From: an uncultured Clostridia bacterium
GTDB lineage: Bacteria; Bacillota; Clostridia; Tissierellales; Peptoniphilaceae
Length of the DNA stretch: 64,000 nt
Assembly (NCBI GenBank): GCA_947254025.1
Contig: CAMYBS010000006.1
Coordinates: 1-64,000 of the forward strand
Direction of reading: 5' to 3'
Part shown: one piece after another, positions 1 through 8,705 of the stretch
How positions within the stretch are numbered: the first letter of the stretch is position 1
Layout of the letters: every line of letters begins with the position of its first letter
Made by a program: the position numbers and the translations under genes
The notes under the pieces: generated by a model
The model's database searches: none
The model's input: only the letters and a program-made list of their open reading frames with translations
Told to the model about the DNA's origin: nothing

Positions 1-1693
1 TTTTTTCTATTAAATTCTTGTAAACTTTTGATTTTTGTAAAAGCTCTTCATGCTTGCCTTCACTTTCTAATTTTCCATTTTCAAGAACTACAATCTTGTC
101 TGCATTTTCTATGGATTTCATTCTGTGTGAAATGATGACAACAGTTTTATCTTTAATTAAATTATTTAAAGACTCTTGAATTTTTTTCTCATTGTCAACA
201 TCAAGGCTTGCTGCTATCTCGTCTAAGATCAATATCGGTGCATCTTTTAAGAAGGCTCTGGCTATTGATAGCCTTTGTCTTTCTCCACCTGATAGCTCTG
301 CACCGTTTTCACCGATAACTGTATCGAAACCCTTATCCATTTTTTCTATAAAATCTGTGCAGTTTGCAAGTTTTGCTGCTCTTTTAACTTCTTCGTCACT
401 TGCATCTTGCTTTCCGATCCTAATATTTTCCATAACGCTTTGATTAAATAGAACTACATCTTGGAAAACAATAGACACCTTATCAAAAAGGGATTCTGTT
501 GATATTTCTTTTATATCTTTGCCATCGATTAAGATTTGTCCCTCGTCGTAATCATAAAGTCTTGATATAAGTTTCAATATAGTTGTTTTGCCACAGCCAC
601 TTGCTCCTACTAAAGCAGTTACCTCTCCCTGCTTAGCTTTAAAGCTTACACCATTTAAAACTTTTGTGTCTTTATTGTAGGCAAATTCAACATCTTTTAA
701 ATCAATGTCAAATTTTTTTAGTTCATAGTCATCGCCTTCTTGTAAATCTTGATTTTGAATTTCTTTTAATCTTTCAATTTTAGGCGATAAATAAAATATC
801 TCCATCATTCCCTCTTTAGATGCATCAAGAGCGTCTTTTATCTTCATAGCCGCTAGTAAATATCCTATAAGGTAGAGAGCACTTATTTCTTTATTAATAA
901 TTAGATTTACGCCAACAAATATCACAACAGCAAGGGAAATAAAGCTAAAAATTGATGAAAGTGACATAATTAAAATAAGTCCTATCTCTGTCTTTAAGTG
1001 CACTTTTTCACTTTTATCCATTTTTTCATATAGCTTATCTTTCATTTCCTCTGATAAGCCATAGGCTTTGATCTCCATTTGCATCTCGATATTTTCTTGA
1101 AAGCTTTCTGAGTTTTCTCTTAAGACGTCATAATATCTTTTTTGTCCCTTAACCTGATGTTTTTTAGATAGTGGTATAAATATAAAACTTAATATAGTTG
1201 GAATAATTACAGCTAAACCCATCTTTACATTGCTCACTAGCATCATGATGGATATAAGTGGAAAGAAGAGTGCCATACCGCCCACTTTTGGTATCGAGTG
1301 GCTCATTGCATGCTCTATACCTTCAATATCAGACATGATTGTTTGCGCTAGGTCTGAAATATCGTGTTTAGAAAAGTATGATAGAGGTAGTTTTGATAAA
1401 TTCTCTGCTGTCCTTATTCTTAAGTCCGCACTTTCTTGATATGTTGTGCTATATAATTTATCGTATTCGATAGAAAGCAAAATATACATTACTATCAAGG
1501 TAAAAACTGAGAATGCTATATAAAATCCCTTGCTTTTAACAATATTTTCCAAAACTTCCTGAGCAAAAATCATTAGTAATATCGCAGGAAGCATGTTTAT
1601 ACAATAAACGAAAAATGAAGCCAGTGTTGCTTTACTTAAATTTCTTGCTCCTTTATCTGTAAGAGCAAATCTTTTTTTATAAAACTCCTTCAT
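1..1693 (-). CDS. ABC transporter, fused permease/ATPase subunit (partial, C-terminus off the window)
   Basis: Second half of a two-gene ABC exporter-type pair. I start it at the ATG ending at 1693, which overlaps the last 17 nt of the upstream partner; the frame then stays open to base 1, giving about 564 visible codons. The N-terminal half holds hydrophobic membrane segments. The C-terminal ATPase shows Walker A (GASGCGKTT, near 580-610), the signature ELSGGERQR (near 270-295), Walker B ILILDEIAA with D-loop SLDVD, and the switch His in ISHRM. Only the last few residues should be missing. Paired half-transporters of this kind next to an AraC regulator resemble siderophore/metal or peptide ABC pairs of the YbtP/YbtQ-IrtA/IrtB type. 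That substrate is inference; the sequence shows only the fold. Confidence 0.9.
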   Translation of the reverse strand, partial: MKEFYKKRFALTDKGARNLSKATLASFFVYCINMLPAILLMIFAQEVLENIVKSKGFYIAFSVFTLIVMYILLSIEYDKLYSTTYQESADLRIRTAENLSKLPLSYFSKHDISDLAQTIMSDIEGIEHAMSHSIPKVGGMALFFPLISIMMLVSNVKMGLAVIIPTILSFIFIPLSKKHQVKGQKRYYDVLRENSESFQENIEMQMEIKAYGLSEEMKDKLYEKMDKSEKVHLKTEIGLILIMSLSSIFSFISLAVVIFVGVNLIINKEISALYLIGYLLAAMKIKDALDASKEGMMEIFYLSPKIERLKEIQNQDLQEGDDYELKKFDIDLKDVEFAYNKDTKVLNGVSFKAKQGEVTALVGASGCGKTTILKLISRLYDYDEGQILIDGKDIKEISTESLFDKVSIVFQDVVLFNQSVMENIRIGKQDASDEEVKRAAKLANCTDFIEKMDKGFDTVIGENGAELSGGERQRLSIARAFLKDAPILILDEIAASLDVDNEKKIQESLNNLIKDKTVVIISHRMKSIENADKIVVLENGKLESEGKHEELLQKSKVYKNLIEK

Positions 1694-3431
1694 TTGAAAC
1701 CCTCCATTCATTCGCACTGTTAAACATCTCTTGCAGTCTCTTATACTTTGTATCACTTGACATTAATTCTTTGTCAGAACCTCTTTCTATAATTTTTCCA
1801 CTATCCATTACAATAACTTCATCAAGGTCTTTAATTGTAGATAGTCTGTGTGCAATCATGATAACTGTTTTATCCTTCATCAGATTTTTAAAAGCTTTTT
1901 GCAATTCAAACTCGTTATCTGGGTCAATAGACGCCGATGCTTCGTCCATAATAATAATTTTGGAATCCTTTAAAATTGCTCTAGCAATTGCAATTCTTTG
2001 TTTTTCTCCTCCAGATAAATAAACTCCTTTTGAGCCTATGATAGTATTTTCTCTTTCTGGGAATTTGTCTAATATCAAATCGCATCCCGCTAATTTTAAG
2101 GCTTTCATAACATCATCTTTTGTCGCTTCTTTATTAGCTAAAGCAACATTGTCATAAATGCTTTTCTTGAATAATTTTGAATCTTGAAATACAAAGGAAA
2201 TGGCTTTAATTAAGGCTTCGTCAGAATATTCACTTATTGCTATGCCACCTATCTTTATACTTCCTTCATTAACATTGTAAAAACCTGATATAAGTTTTGC
2301 TACTGTTGATTTGCCTGATCCAGATGAACCGACTAGTGCATAGGACTTTCCTTCTTCTAATTTAAAGGATAAATTTTCAATGACAGCTTTATCGTTATAA
2401 GCAAAGCTTACCTTGTCAAATTCTATATTGTAGTTTTTAAAATTATTGACATTGCCATGGACCAATTTGTCTTTTTGCATATCATTGTAAAGTGCCTCTA
2501 AAGTATCTACTGCATAATTGCCTTGAGAAATATACATAGCGTACCACATCATCCTCATAAATGAAACAAAGAGAACTCCTGATAAAAATAAAATCATAAT
2601 AAGCTCAAGTAAAATCACCTTGGCGCTGCCTAAGCTAGTCATAAAATAAACTATAGGAATAATTAAAATTGCAATTAAACCAAAAAATAACCATTGATAC
2701 AAAACATAAGGTTTTTTACAAGATAGTGAATAATCATAAGCATACTTTGAATAATCTTTTATCGCCTTGTAAAAGCTTTTAAATGACTCTACATTTGCTC
2801 TAAATATCTTTACTACTTGCATACCTCTAACGTATTCAACAGTCTCTGCACTTAGTTTAGATAGAGCTTCTTGGTATATCTTCATAAATTCTTGCTCTCC
2901 CATCATTGCACCTAAAATTAAGCCATCGATTATGGTAAGAGCAAGCAAAGTTATGCCAACTCTTATACTTACTATAAAGCCGAGTGCAAGTACAAGTACG
3001 GGTGTAACTATTGCCTGAGAACTATCGGGAATCATGTGAGCTACAACCTGATGAGTTTGCGCGGCGTTGTCATCTATGATCTTTCTTATTTGACCAGATG
3101 GATTTAAGTCAAAGAACCTAAAACTTGCTTTCTCTAAGCCATCAATCCCCCTTTTTCTTAAATTTGTTTCAAGCCTAAATCCCAAGATGTGTGAAAACAT
3201 TCCTGAAACACAATAAAATATTGCTCCACTTGTTAGTGTGATAACAGATTTTAATGCTATGCTCTCTGCACCAGATAAATCTGAATTAATTATTAAATTA
3301 TCCAGAAATTTGTAGATTAAATAAAATCCATATACCGTAAGTACAGCAGATATAGCAGAAAAGACTATAGCTAAAAAACCAAGATATTTTTTATCCTGTA
3401 CATAAGCAAATAGTTTTTTGTAAATCTTCAT
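1677..3431 (-). CDS. ABC transporter, fused permease/ATPase subunit
   Basis: Full-length (584 aa) half-transporter with about six transmembrane segments in residues 15-300 and a C-terminal nucleotide-binding domain: Walker A GSSGSGKST (about 368-376), signature LSGGEKQR, Walker B IIIMDEASA, D-loop SIDPD and H-loop IAHR. It overlaps the downstream half-transporter by 17 nt, so the two are almost certainly translated together and form a heterodimer. The start follows an AAGGAG-type site. The gene is transcribed away from the AraC regulator at 3591-4583 across a 159-nt divergent spacer, so it is probably that regulator's target. Uptake of a metal chelate and export of a peptide or drug both remain possible. 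Confidence 0.92.
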   Translation of the reverse strand: MKIYKKLFAYVQDKKYLGFLAIVFSAISAVLTVYGFYLIYKFLDNLIINSDLSGAESIALKSVITLTSGAIFYCVSGMFSHILGFRLETNLRKRGIDGLEKASFRFFDLNPSGQIRKIIDDNAAQTHQVVAHMIPDSSQAIVTPVLVLALGFIVSIRVGITLLALTIIDGLILGAMMGEQEFMKIYQEALSKLSAETVEYVRGMQVVKIFRANVESFKSFYKAIKDYSKYAYDYSLSCKKPYVLYQWLFFGLIAILIIPIVYFMTSLGSAKVILLELIMILFLSGVLFVSFMRMMWYAMYISQGNYAVDTLEALYNDMQKDKLVHGNVNNFKNYNIEFDKVSFAYNDKAVIENLSFKLEEGKSYALVGSSGSGKSTVAKLISGFYNVNEGSIKIGGIAISEYSDEALIKAISFVFQDSKLFKKSIYDNVALANKEATKDDVMKALKLAGCDLILDKFPERENTIIGSKGVYLSGGEKQRIAIARAILKDSKIIIMDEASASIDPDNEFELQKAFKNLMKDKTVIMIAHRLSTIKDLDEVIVMDSGKIIERGSDKELMSSDTKYKRLQEMFNSANEWRVSNEGVL

Positions 3432-3495
3432 AATATTATCTCCTTTCTTTGATATTCCTTTTAGATAAAATTTTCTTTGCTAGCAAATATTATCC

Positions 3496-3524
3496 TTGCT
3501 TTTTTATTATACATCAGCTATAAT
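3496..3524 (+). promoter_or_regulatory. Promoter of the AraC-family gene
   Basis: -35 TTGCTT (3496-3501), 17-bp spacer, -10 TATAAT (3519-3524), about 65 bp ahead of the chosen ATG. Confidence 0.5.
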
Positions 3525-3535
3525 TAATTATGCAA
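3506..3535 (-). promoter_or_regulatory. Promoter of the ABC pair
   Basis: Read on the minus strand: -35 TTGCAT (3530-3535), 18-bp spacer, -10 TATAAT (3506-3511). It interleaves with the opposing promoter for the AraC gene, so the two probably cannot be occupied at the same time. Confidence 0.55.
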
Positions 3536-3547
3536 TAGCCGCGGCTA
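3536..3547. promoter_or_regulatory. 12-bp perfect palindrome, candidate operator
   Basis: TAGCCGCGGCTA is a perfect dyad and a GC-rich island in AT-rich surroundings. It lies 1 bp from the -35 box of the ABC promoter and downstream of the -10 of the AraC promoter. The position suits an activator or repressor site; the cognate protein is inferred to be the adjacent AraC regulator. Confidence 0.4.
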
Positions 3548-3590
3548 ACTAAGTCTATTAGGAATATTGTCTAAAGGGGATAGGTGTATT

Positions 3591-4583
3591 ATGACATATT
3601 ATGATTTTGTAAAAGATTATATGAAAGTTGATGACTGTAAAAACAATAAGAAGTATTCAAGTGCAGGGCACACTTTTTGTTTTAAAAAAGATGATTTAGC
3701 TTATGCAGAAGGACTGTATTGGTTTTATGAAGGAGACGGCTTCATTATTGATATACTTGATTTTTATATCAGTGAGGAAGTAGTTAAAAATAGTACTTAC
3801 AGTATGGCAGATTATGTTTCAATATACACAAGCTACATAGTCAGCGCAAATGGAGAAAAGTTTAGTCCTTATCAAACTTTGACCGCAAACTCCCTATGCA
3901 CTCTTGATTTTGATAATATACGAGATGATTTTGTTTTTTTATTGCATGAGAATTGTTATTATCTAGCCGTTTCCATTGGCTTTAAAAAGGAGCTCTTAGA
4001 AAAGCATCTAGCAGCTAATAACATTAATCCAGAATCATTTTATTCGAGCTTACTTCAACCGAATCAAATTATTCTTACAAAATCCTTAGAAAAAGTGGCT
4101 ATGGAAATTCTAAATTGTAAGATGGATGCACCCGCTGCTGATTTTTTCTTTAAAGCTAAGGCAAATGAGTGGATAAGCATTGTAATTGATACCTACTTAA
4201 ATAGAAAAAAATATAAAATTGAAATTGATGATGATAAAGCACTTGAAGATGTCGCTAGGTTTCTAGAAGATCATTTCGCAACGAATGTAAATCAAAGTAC
4301 TCTTGAAAAAATATCTAAAATGAGCGGAACTAAGTTAAAAAATCTATTCAAAGAGAAATATGGTCAAAGCATTACAGAGTATACTCAGAGAAAAAGAATG
4401 AATGTAGCTGAAACGCTTCTACTAAACACAGGGCTGCCTATAAAAGAGATAGCAGAGTCCGTTGGATACACATCAGCAAGCAAATTTTCAATTTATTACA
4501 AAAGATACAAAGGAAAACTTCCTAGTGAAGTGCGCAGTTCAGCTTTCAATCAGCAAAACTTAAAATGTGATAACTGTGAGTAA
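3591..4583 (+). CDS. AraC-family transcriptional regulator
   Basis: 330 aa from the ATG at 3591, which has an AGGGG site about 10 nt upstream; a TTG in the same frame at 3567 lies upstream of that site and is less likely. The last ~100 residues form the AraC/XylS double helix-turn-helix: first helix pair around STLEKISKMSGTKLKNLFKE, second around PIKEIAESVGYTSASKFSIY, ending with the usual YKGKLPSEVR. The N-terminal ~220 residues are an unassigned sensing domain with several aromatics and Cys. The C-terminus ends in two close Cys (KCDNCE), which might bind metal. It is divergent from the ABC pair and probably controls it. Confidence 0.9.
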   Translation: MTYYDFVKDYMKVDDCKNNKKYSSAGHTFCFKKDDLAYAEGLYWFYEGDGFIIDILDFYISEEVVKNSTYSMADYVSIYTSYIVSANGEKFSPYQTLTANSLCTLDFDNIRDDFVFLLHENCYYLAVSIGFKKELLEKHLAANNINPESFYSSLLQPNQIILTKSLEKVAMEILNCKMDAPAADFFFKAKANEWISIVIDTYLNRKKYKIEIDDDKALEDVARFLEDHFATNVNQSTLEKISKMSGTKLKNLFKEKYGQSITEYTQRKRMNVAETLLLNTGLPIKEIAESVGYTSASKFSIYYKRYKGKLPSEVRSSAFNQQNLKCDNCE

Positions 4584-4603
4584 CAGAATCATCACACAAA
4601 AGA

Positions 4604-4635
4604 AAAGGTCTAGATGTTTATCTAGACCTTTCTTG
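4604..4635 (+). terminator. Terminator of the AraC gene
   Basis: 11-bp perfect stem (AAAGGTCTAGA / TCTAGACCTTT) with a 6-nt loop, 20 nt after the stop codon. The T-run is short, so it is a moderate intrinsic terminator. Confidence 0.6.
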
Positions 4636-4671
4636 ATGAGGTTTCTACGTAAAATTTCACGCGCCTGACAT

Positions 4672-4699
4672 GAAAAAGAGCTTCCACAATTGGAAGCTC
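4672..4699 (-). terminator. Terminator of the NlpC/P60 gene
   Basis: On the minus strand: GAGCTTCCA / TGGAAGCTC stem followed by TTTTT, just downstream of the stop at 4707. Confidence 0.8.
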
Positions 4700-4706
4700 A
4701 ATATAA

Positions 4707-5732
4707 TTATTTAATTACTCTTCTTGCTGCAACGAATCTTGGTAGGTAATAACCTGAGTCGATGTCTGAAATAACAACGCTCATAAGTTGTCCGCTTGAT
4801 GCGTGTACCATCTTGCCGTCGCCAATGTATATACCTGCATGTGATATGCCCTTGCCGTTTGTGTTAAATAAAAGTATATCTCCAGGTAATAAGTTTTCTC
4901 TCTCTACAGCAACTCCGCATGATACAAGTGCTGCTGATGATCTTGCAATGTTTGTACCAAGTACAGTTTTGTAACAATAGTAAACTAAGCCTGAGCAGTC
5001 GAAGCTGTCTGGTCCACTTGATCCAAATAGATAAGGTTTACCGATTTGTGCTTTTGCAAATTCAATAAGTCCTTGAACATCAGAGCGTCCAGAGTAGCTT
5101 GATCTATCGATATTTACTACTTCGGCTTTCACTTCCGAGAAAGAAATGTCGTTCTTGTGTGCTTTGAACTTGTTATTGCCGTCGCTTAGGGTGAAGAAGT
5201 TTCCATCGTAATCAACAATGCTTACCTTGTCACTCTTCTTTAGTACTAATGAATTTGCTCCAGACTTTAGTGTCTTGTTAACCTTAGAATAAGCGTCAGT
5301 GCTGTTTTCCACTTTAACGTTCTCTAAATCATTAATGTTAACAAAGCCGATTCTCTTTCTTGAATCTACAAAGATTGAACCATCAGCATTAGTACTTAAT
5401 AGTTCGACTGTCTCTCCAGGTAATAGATAGTCAAATGGGTCTACACCCTTTGATGTAGATATGCCTGTGAAAGAAACTACTTTGTACATCTTAGTATCTT
5501 TTTGAGTTACGATTAAAGAATCTTTGCTAAGTCTCATATCTTTGCCAGCTTTTCTAACTATGTATGAGTTACTATCTTCATTTATTATGTTTACAATTTC
5601 TTTTTCTGCTAGTTTTACATTGTCAATGCCAACGAAAGGTTTAAGCATAACACCATAGTCTTTAAATCCAATCACTGAGATCAGAAATAAAGATAATAAT
5701 AAGACATAAGGTCTATGTTTAATATTCTTCAT
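4707..5732 (-). CDS. Secreted NlpC/P60 cell-wall endopeptidase
   Basis: 341 aa. A basic N-terminus and hydrophobic segment (about residues 8-24) act as a signal peptide or anchor. The middle holds SH3-like regions typical of cell-wall binding. The C-terminal ~120 residues are an NlpC/P60 domain: the nucleophile C246 lies in FDCSGL, and the catalytic His is H298 (SHAGIYIGDG) with H310 (VHAS) close by. The family cleaves gamma-D-Glu-diaminoacid bonds in stem peptides. It is monocistronic, with an AGGGAGG site before the ATG and its own terminator. Peptidoglycan turnover or daughter-cell separation is the likely role; the exact bond cleaved is not shown. Confidence 0.92.
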   Translation of the reverse strand: MKNIKHRPYVLLLSLFLISVIGFKDYGVMLKPFVGIDNVKLAEKEIVNIINEDSNSYIVRKAGKDMRLSKDSLIVTQKDTKMYKVVSFTGISTSKGVDPFDYLLPGETVELLSTNADGSIFVDSRKRIGFVNINDLENVKVENSTDAYSKVNKTLKSGANSLVLKKSDKVSIVDYDGNFFTLSDGNNKFKAHKNDISFSEVKAEVVNIDRSSYSGRSDVQGLIEFAKAQIGKPYLFGSSGPDSFDCSGLVYYCYKTVLGTNIARSSAALVSCGVAVERENLLPGDILLFNTNGKGISHAGIYIGDGKMVHASSGQLMSVVISDIDSGYYLPRFVAARRVIK

Positions 5733-5775
5733 CGTATTACCTCCCTTAGGTACTAGTTATTTTATAATAAATTGC

Positions 5776-5812
5776 AAAAAAAATCAAGAGAAATGTCAAA
5801 TTTCCCTTGATT
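5776..5812 (-). terminator. Terminator of thrS
   Basis: Minus-strand stem AATCAAGGGAAAT / ATTTCTCTTGATT with one G-U pair, followed by eight T residues. Confidence 0.85.
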
Positions 5813-5862
5813 ATAAAATAAATTATTTAATTTTATCTTAATTTTCATACTTTAGTAGTATC

Positions 5863-7794
5863 TTATTTTTCTTCCTTCTTAACTATTTCTTTAGTATCAA
5901 TTTCTTTTTTAATTCTTGATATAAAGTCGTCTAGTGACACTTTTCCTTGATCACCTAAGTCTCTGTGTCTAATAGTTACTGTCTTAGTATTAACTTCTTC
6001 CTCACCTATTATTAGCATGTATTCAACTTTTTCTACTTGTGCTTCTCTTATCTTCTTGCCAATCTTTTCATTTCTATCGTCAAGTACTACTCTGTAGCCT
6101 TTAGATTTTAGTTCATCGTAAACGGATTTTGCATAGTCGTTGAACTTTTCTGATATAGATAATATCTTCACTTGTACTGGCGCAAGCCATAGTGGGAACT
6201 TACCTATGAATTGTTCGATAAGTATGCCTAAGAATCTCTCTATAGATCCAAATAAAGCTCTGTGAAGCATAACTGGTCTCTTCTTTTCGCCGTTTTCAGC
6301 AATGTAAGTTAAGTCAAAGTTAATTGGCATTTGGAAGTCAAGTTGTATAGTTCCGCATTGCCATGTCCTGCCTATGGCGTCTTCTAAGTGGAAGTCAATC
6401 TTTGGTCCATAGAAAGCGCCGTCACCTTCGTTTATAGTGTATTCAATGCCTCTCTTTTCAAGTGCTGACTTAAGCGCCGCTTCAGCTATATCCCAAGTTT
6501 CTATCTCGCCCATGAAGTCATCTGGTCTTGTTGATAGCTCAACTGTGTATTTAAAACCGAATGTGCTGTATAGGTAGTCAGCAAGGTCTATCATTTTAAA
6601 TACTTCATCTTCAACTTGTGATGGCAAGCAGTATACATGCGCGTCGTCTTGAGTAAATGTTCTTACTCTGAATAATCCGTGTAAAGTACCTGAAAGTTCG
6701 TGTCTGTGTACTTGACCAAACTCAGAAAGTCTAATTGGAAGCTCTTTGTATGAGTGTTGACTGTTAGCATAAACTATAGTTGAGCCTGGGCAGTTCATCG
6801 GTTTGATAGCGTAGTCCTTGTCATCTATCTTTGTGAAGTACATATTTTCTTTGTAGTGATCCCAGTGGCCACTTCTGTGCCATAGGTCTTCGTTTAAGAT
6901 GATAGGTGTTAGTATTTCGCCATAACCATTCTTAGATAAGACAGCTCTCCACCAAGAAAGAAGTTCGTTTCTAACTACCATACCGTTTGGATGGAAGAAT
7001 GGGAAGCCTGGTCCTTCGTCATGCATGCTGAATAGATCCATCTCCTTACCAATCTTTCTGTGGTCTCTAAGCTTTGCTTCTTCAAGTCTTGCTAAGTGCT
7101 CATCAAGCATCTTCTTCTTAGGGAAAGATACTGCGTAGATTCTTTGAAGCATTTCGTTGTGCTCGTCGCCTCTCCAATATGCACCTGCGATTGATAATAG
7201 TTTAAATGCTTTAATCTTTGAGATGTCATAAAGGTGTGGTCCCTTACATAAGTCAACGAAGTCACCTAATCTATAGAATGAAATGTGTGCATCTTCTGGA
7301 AGGTCTTCGATTAGTTCAACCTTGTACTTTTCTCCAAGCTTCTTAAAGTGCTCAATTGCTTCGTCTCTAGGCATTTCGTATCTTTCAAGAACTCCGCCCT
7401 CTTTAACTATGGCAGTCATTTCTTTTTCTATCTTTTCAAAATCTTCAGGAACAAATCTATGTTCTGTATCGAAGTCGTAGTAGAAACCATCATCAATAGA
7501 TGGACCTATAGCGAACTTAACATCCTTGTATAATCTTTGTATTGCGTAAGCCATAAGGTGGGCAGATGTATGCCAAAATATAGCCTTGCCTTCCTTATCT
7601 TCAAACTTAACAAATTTTACTTTACTGTCTTCTTCTAGCGTTTCTTGTAAACCCATTGTTGTGCCATTAACAACAGCCCCTAATACATCTCTTAATAAAA
7701 CTTCAGATATGTCCTTGCACACATCATAAAGCTTAACACCCTTATCATACTCTCTACTAGAGCCATCAGGTAGTGTTACAATAATCTTTGACAT
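5863..7794 (-). CDS. thrS: Threonyl-tRNA synthetase
   Basis: 643 aa, full length for bacterial ThrRS. Order: TGS domain (1-61, starting MSKIIVTLPDGSSREY), editing domain with HTSAHLMAYA and the later CKGPH motif, then the class II catalytic core. Motif 2 is seen around FGQVHRHELSG..RVRTFTQDDAH; zinc ligands are the Cys of MNCPGS and the conserved His residues; motif 3 is around HRALFGSIERF. The anticodon-binding domain follows (PVQVKILSISEKF..). It charges tRNA-Thr. The start has a GGAGG site 5 nt upstream. Expression is set by the T-box leader directly upstream and it ends at a strong terminator, so it is a single-gene unit. Confidence 0.98.
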   Translation of the reverse strand: MSKIIVTLPDGSSREYDKGVKLYDVCKDISEVLLRDVLGAVVNGTTMGLQETLEEDSKVKFVKFEDKEGKAIFWHTSAHLMAYAIQRLYKDVKFAIGPSIDDGFYYDFDTEHRFVPEDFEKIEKEMTAIVKEGGVLERYEMPRDEAIEHFKKLGEKYKVELIEDLPEDAHISFYRLGDFVDLCKGPHLYDISKIKAFKLLSIAGAYWRGDEHNEMLQRIYAVSFPKKKMLDEHLARLEEAKLRDHRKIGKEMDLFSMHDEGPGFPFFHPNGMVVRNELLSWWRAVLSKNGYGEILTPIILNEDLWHRSGHWDHYKENMYFTKIDDKDYAIKPMNCPGSTIVYANSQHSYKELPIRLSEFGQVHRHELSGTLHGLFRVRTFTQDDAHVYCLPSQVEDEVFKMIDLADYLYSTFGFKYTVELSTRPDDFMGEIETWDIAEAALKSALEKRGIEYTINEGDGAFYGPKIDFHLEDAIGRTWQCGTIQLDFQMPINFDLTYIAENGEKKRPVMLHRALFGSIERFLGILIEQFIGKFPLWLAPVQVKILSISEKFNDYAKSVYDELKSKGYRVVLDDRNEKIGKKIREAQVEKVEYMLIIGEEEVNTKTVTIRHRDLGDQGKVSLDDFISRIKKEIDTKEIVKKEEK

Positions 7795-7826
7795 TTTTAC
7801 CTCCTATAAATATCATTGATGGAAAT

Positions 7827-7858
7827 AAAAAAAGCCCACCATCCCCCAAGGGACGATG
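7827..7858 (-). terminator. T-box terminator hairpin
   Basis: Stem CATCGTCCC / GGGATGGTG (with G-U pairs) followed by GGC and a run of seven T. It competes with the antiterminator containing the T-box sequence. Confidence 0.85.
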
Positions 7859-8035
7859 AGACCGTGGTTCCACCCTAATTACTTCTTTTTAAAGCTATAA
7901 CGTGCTTAACTCCGTGATTCCTTTCGGATCCGATTCAAGGTTAGTCTTCATATAAGTGCTTATAGGGAAATCACAGCCAGCATCCCCTCTCTTAATAAGC
8001 TTAAGTATACTACTCTTCCTCTCATTATCTTTGAT
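7827..8035 (-). promoter_or_regulatory. T-box riboswitch leader of thrS
   Basis: The minus strand shows the T-box sequence AGGGTGGAACCACGG (7862-7876), which forms the antiterminator bulge pairing with uncharged tRNA. Upstream is the GGAAGAGTA motif at the base of Stem I. On its 3' side a Thr codon, ACT at 7943-7945, is a plausible specifier (an overlapping ACC is the alternative). Downstream is a terminator hairpin. Uncharged tRNA-Thr should favour read-through into thrS. Confidence 0.93.
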
Positions 8036-8050
8036 TATTAAACTGAATAT

Positions 8051-8079
8051 ATAGTATCACAAAGACTTTGCTTTGTCAA
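8051..8079 (-). promoter_or_regulatory. Promoter of the thrS leader
   Basis: -35 TTGACA (8074-8079), 17-bp spacer, -10 TACTAT (8051-8056). The -35 starts 9 bp from the 3' end of tRNA-Arg. Confidence 0.8.
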
Positions 8080-8087
8080 GAATTTTT

Positions 8088-8163
8088 TGGCGCATCTAAA
8101 AGGAATCGAACCTTCGACCTGCCGATCCGGAGTCGGCTGCTCTATCCACTGAGCTATAGATGC
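8088..8163 (-). tRNA. tRNA-Arg (CCG anticodon)
   Basis: 76 nt including an encoded CCA. Acceptor pair GCATCTA/TAGATGC, anticodon stem GCCGA/TCGGC with loop CTCCGGA giving CCG, which reads CGG. It is separated from the three-tRNA unit by a terminator. Confidence 0.95.
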
Positions 8164-8174
8164 CGATAGTTTCT

Positions 8175-8215
8175 TAATCATGTTTATGGTAATGTCATCG
8201 ACACTAACATGATTA
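8175..8215. repeat. 10-bp inverted repeat upstream of tRNA-Arg
   Basis: Perfect arms TAATCATGTT (8175-8184) and AACATGATTA (8206-8215) around 21 nt. They lie in the spacer where the tRNA-Arg promoter should be, and I see no strong -35/-10 pair there. Confidence 0.5.
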
Positions 8216-8249
8216 TTCAATGGACTAGTAAGCAAGTGATTTTATGTAT

Positions 8250-8276
8250 AAAAAAAAGAAGTGCGAACACTTCTTT
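8250..8276 (-). terminator. Terminator of the His-Lys-Leu tRNA unit
   Basis: Stem AAAAGAAGTG / CACTTCTTTT with a 4-nt loop and a T-run, directly after the CCA of tRNA-Leu. Confidence 0.85.
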
Positions 8277-8360
8277 TGGTGCGGGAAAGAGGACTTGAAC
8301 CCCCACGTCGTTGACACTAGATCCTAAGTCTAGCGCGTCTGCCAATTCCGCCACTCCCGC
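8277..8360 (-). tRNA. tRNA-Leu (TAG anticodon)
   Basis: 84 nt with encoded CCA. Class II tRNA with a long variable arm; anticodon stem CTAGA/TCTAG, loop CTTAGGA giving TAG (reads CTA). Confidence 0.95.
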
Positions 8361-8364
8361 ATAT

Positions 8365-8441
8365 TGGTGATCCATCCGCGACTCGAACGCGGGACACCCT
8401 GATTAAAAGTCAGGTGCTCTGGCCGGCTGAGCTAATGGACC
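8365..8441 (-). tRNA. tRNA-Lys (TTT anticodon)
   Basis: 77 nt with encoded CCA; acceptor GGTCCAT/ATGGATC, anticodon stem CCTGA/TCAGG, loop CTTTTAA giving TTT. Confidence 0.96.
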
Positions 8442-8456
8442 AAATTAAAAGAATTA

Positions 8457-8534
8457 TGGGGTGGATAATGAGATTCGAACTCATGACCTCCAGAGCCACA
8501 ATCTGGCGCCCTAACCAACTAGGCTATACCCACC
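8457..8534 (-). tRNA. tRNA-His (GTG anticodon)
   Basis: 78 nt counting the extra G-1 typical of tRNA-His, which faces discriminator C73. Acceptor GTGGGTA/TATCCAC; anticodon stem CCAGA/TCTGG, loop TTGTGGC giving GTG. First gene of the His-Lys-Leu unit. Confidence 0.96.
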
Positions 8535-8602
8535 ATATCTCTGGAATTAAGATTGCTTACCTTCGGCCAAAGTACCTAAGCTATCTCAATAACTACCTTG
8601 CC

Positions 8603-8631
8603 ATTATAACAAATATAAGACGCAATGTCAA
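8603..8631 (-). promoter_or_regulatory. Proximal promoter of the tRNA unit (consensus)
   Basis: Perfect -35 TTGACA (8626-8631), 17-bp spacer and perfect -10 TATAAT (8603-8608), about 70 bp upstream of tRNA-His. Confidence 0.9.
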
Positions 8632-8705
8632 GACCTTTTTCAAAAATTCTCAACTTTTTTTATTTAATTTCTTATACTTGCTAATAAGTAAGCCTCTATC
8701 TCATC

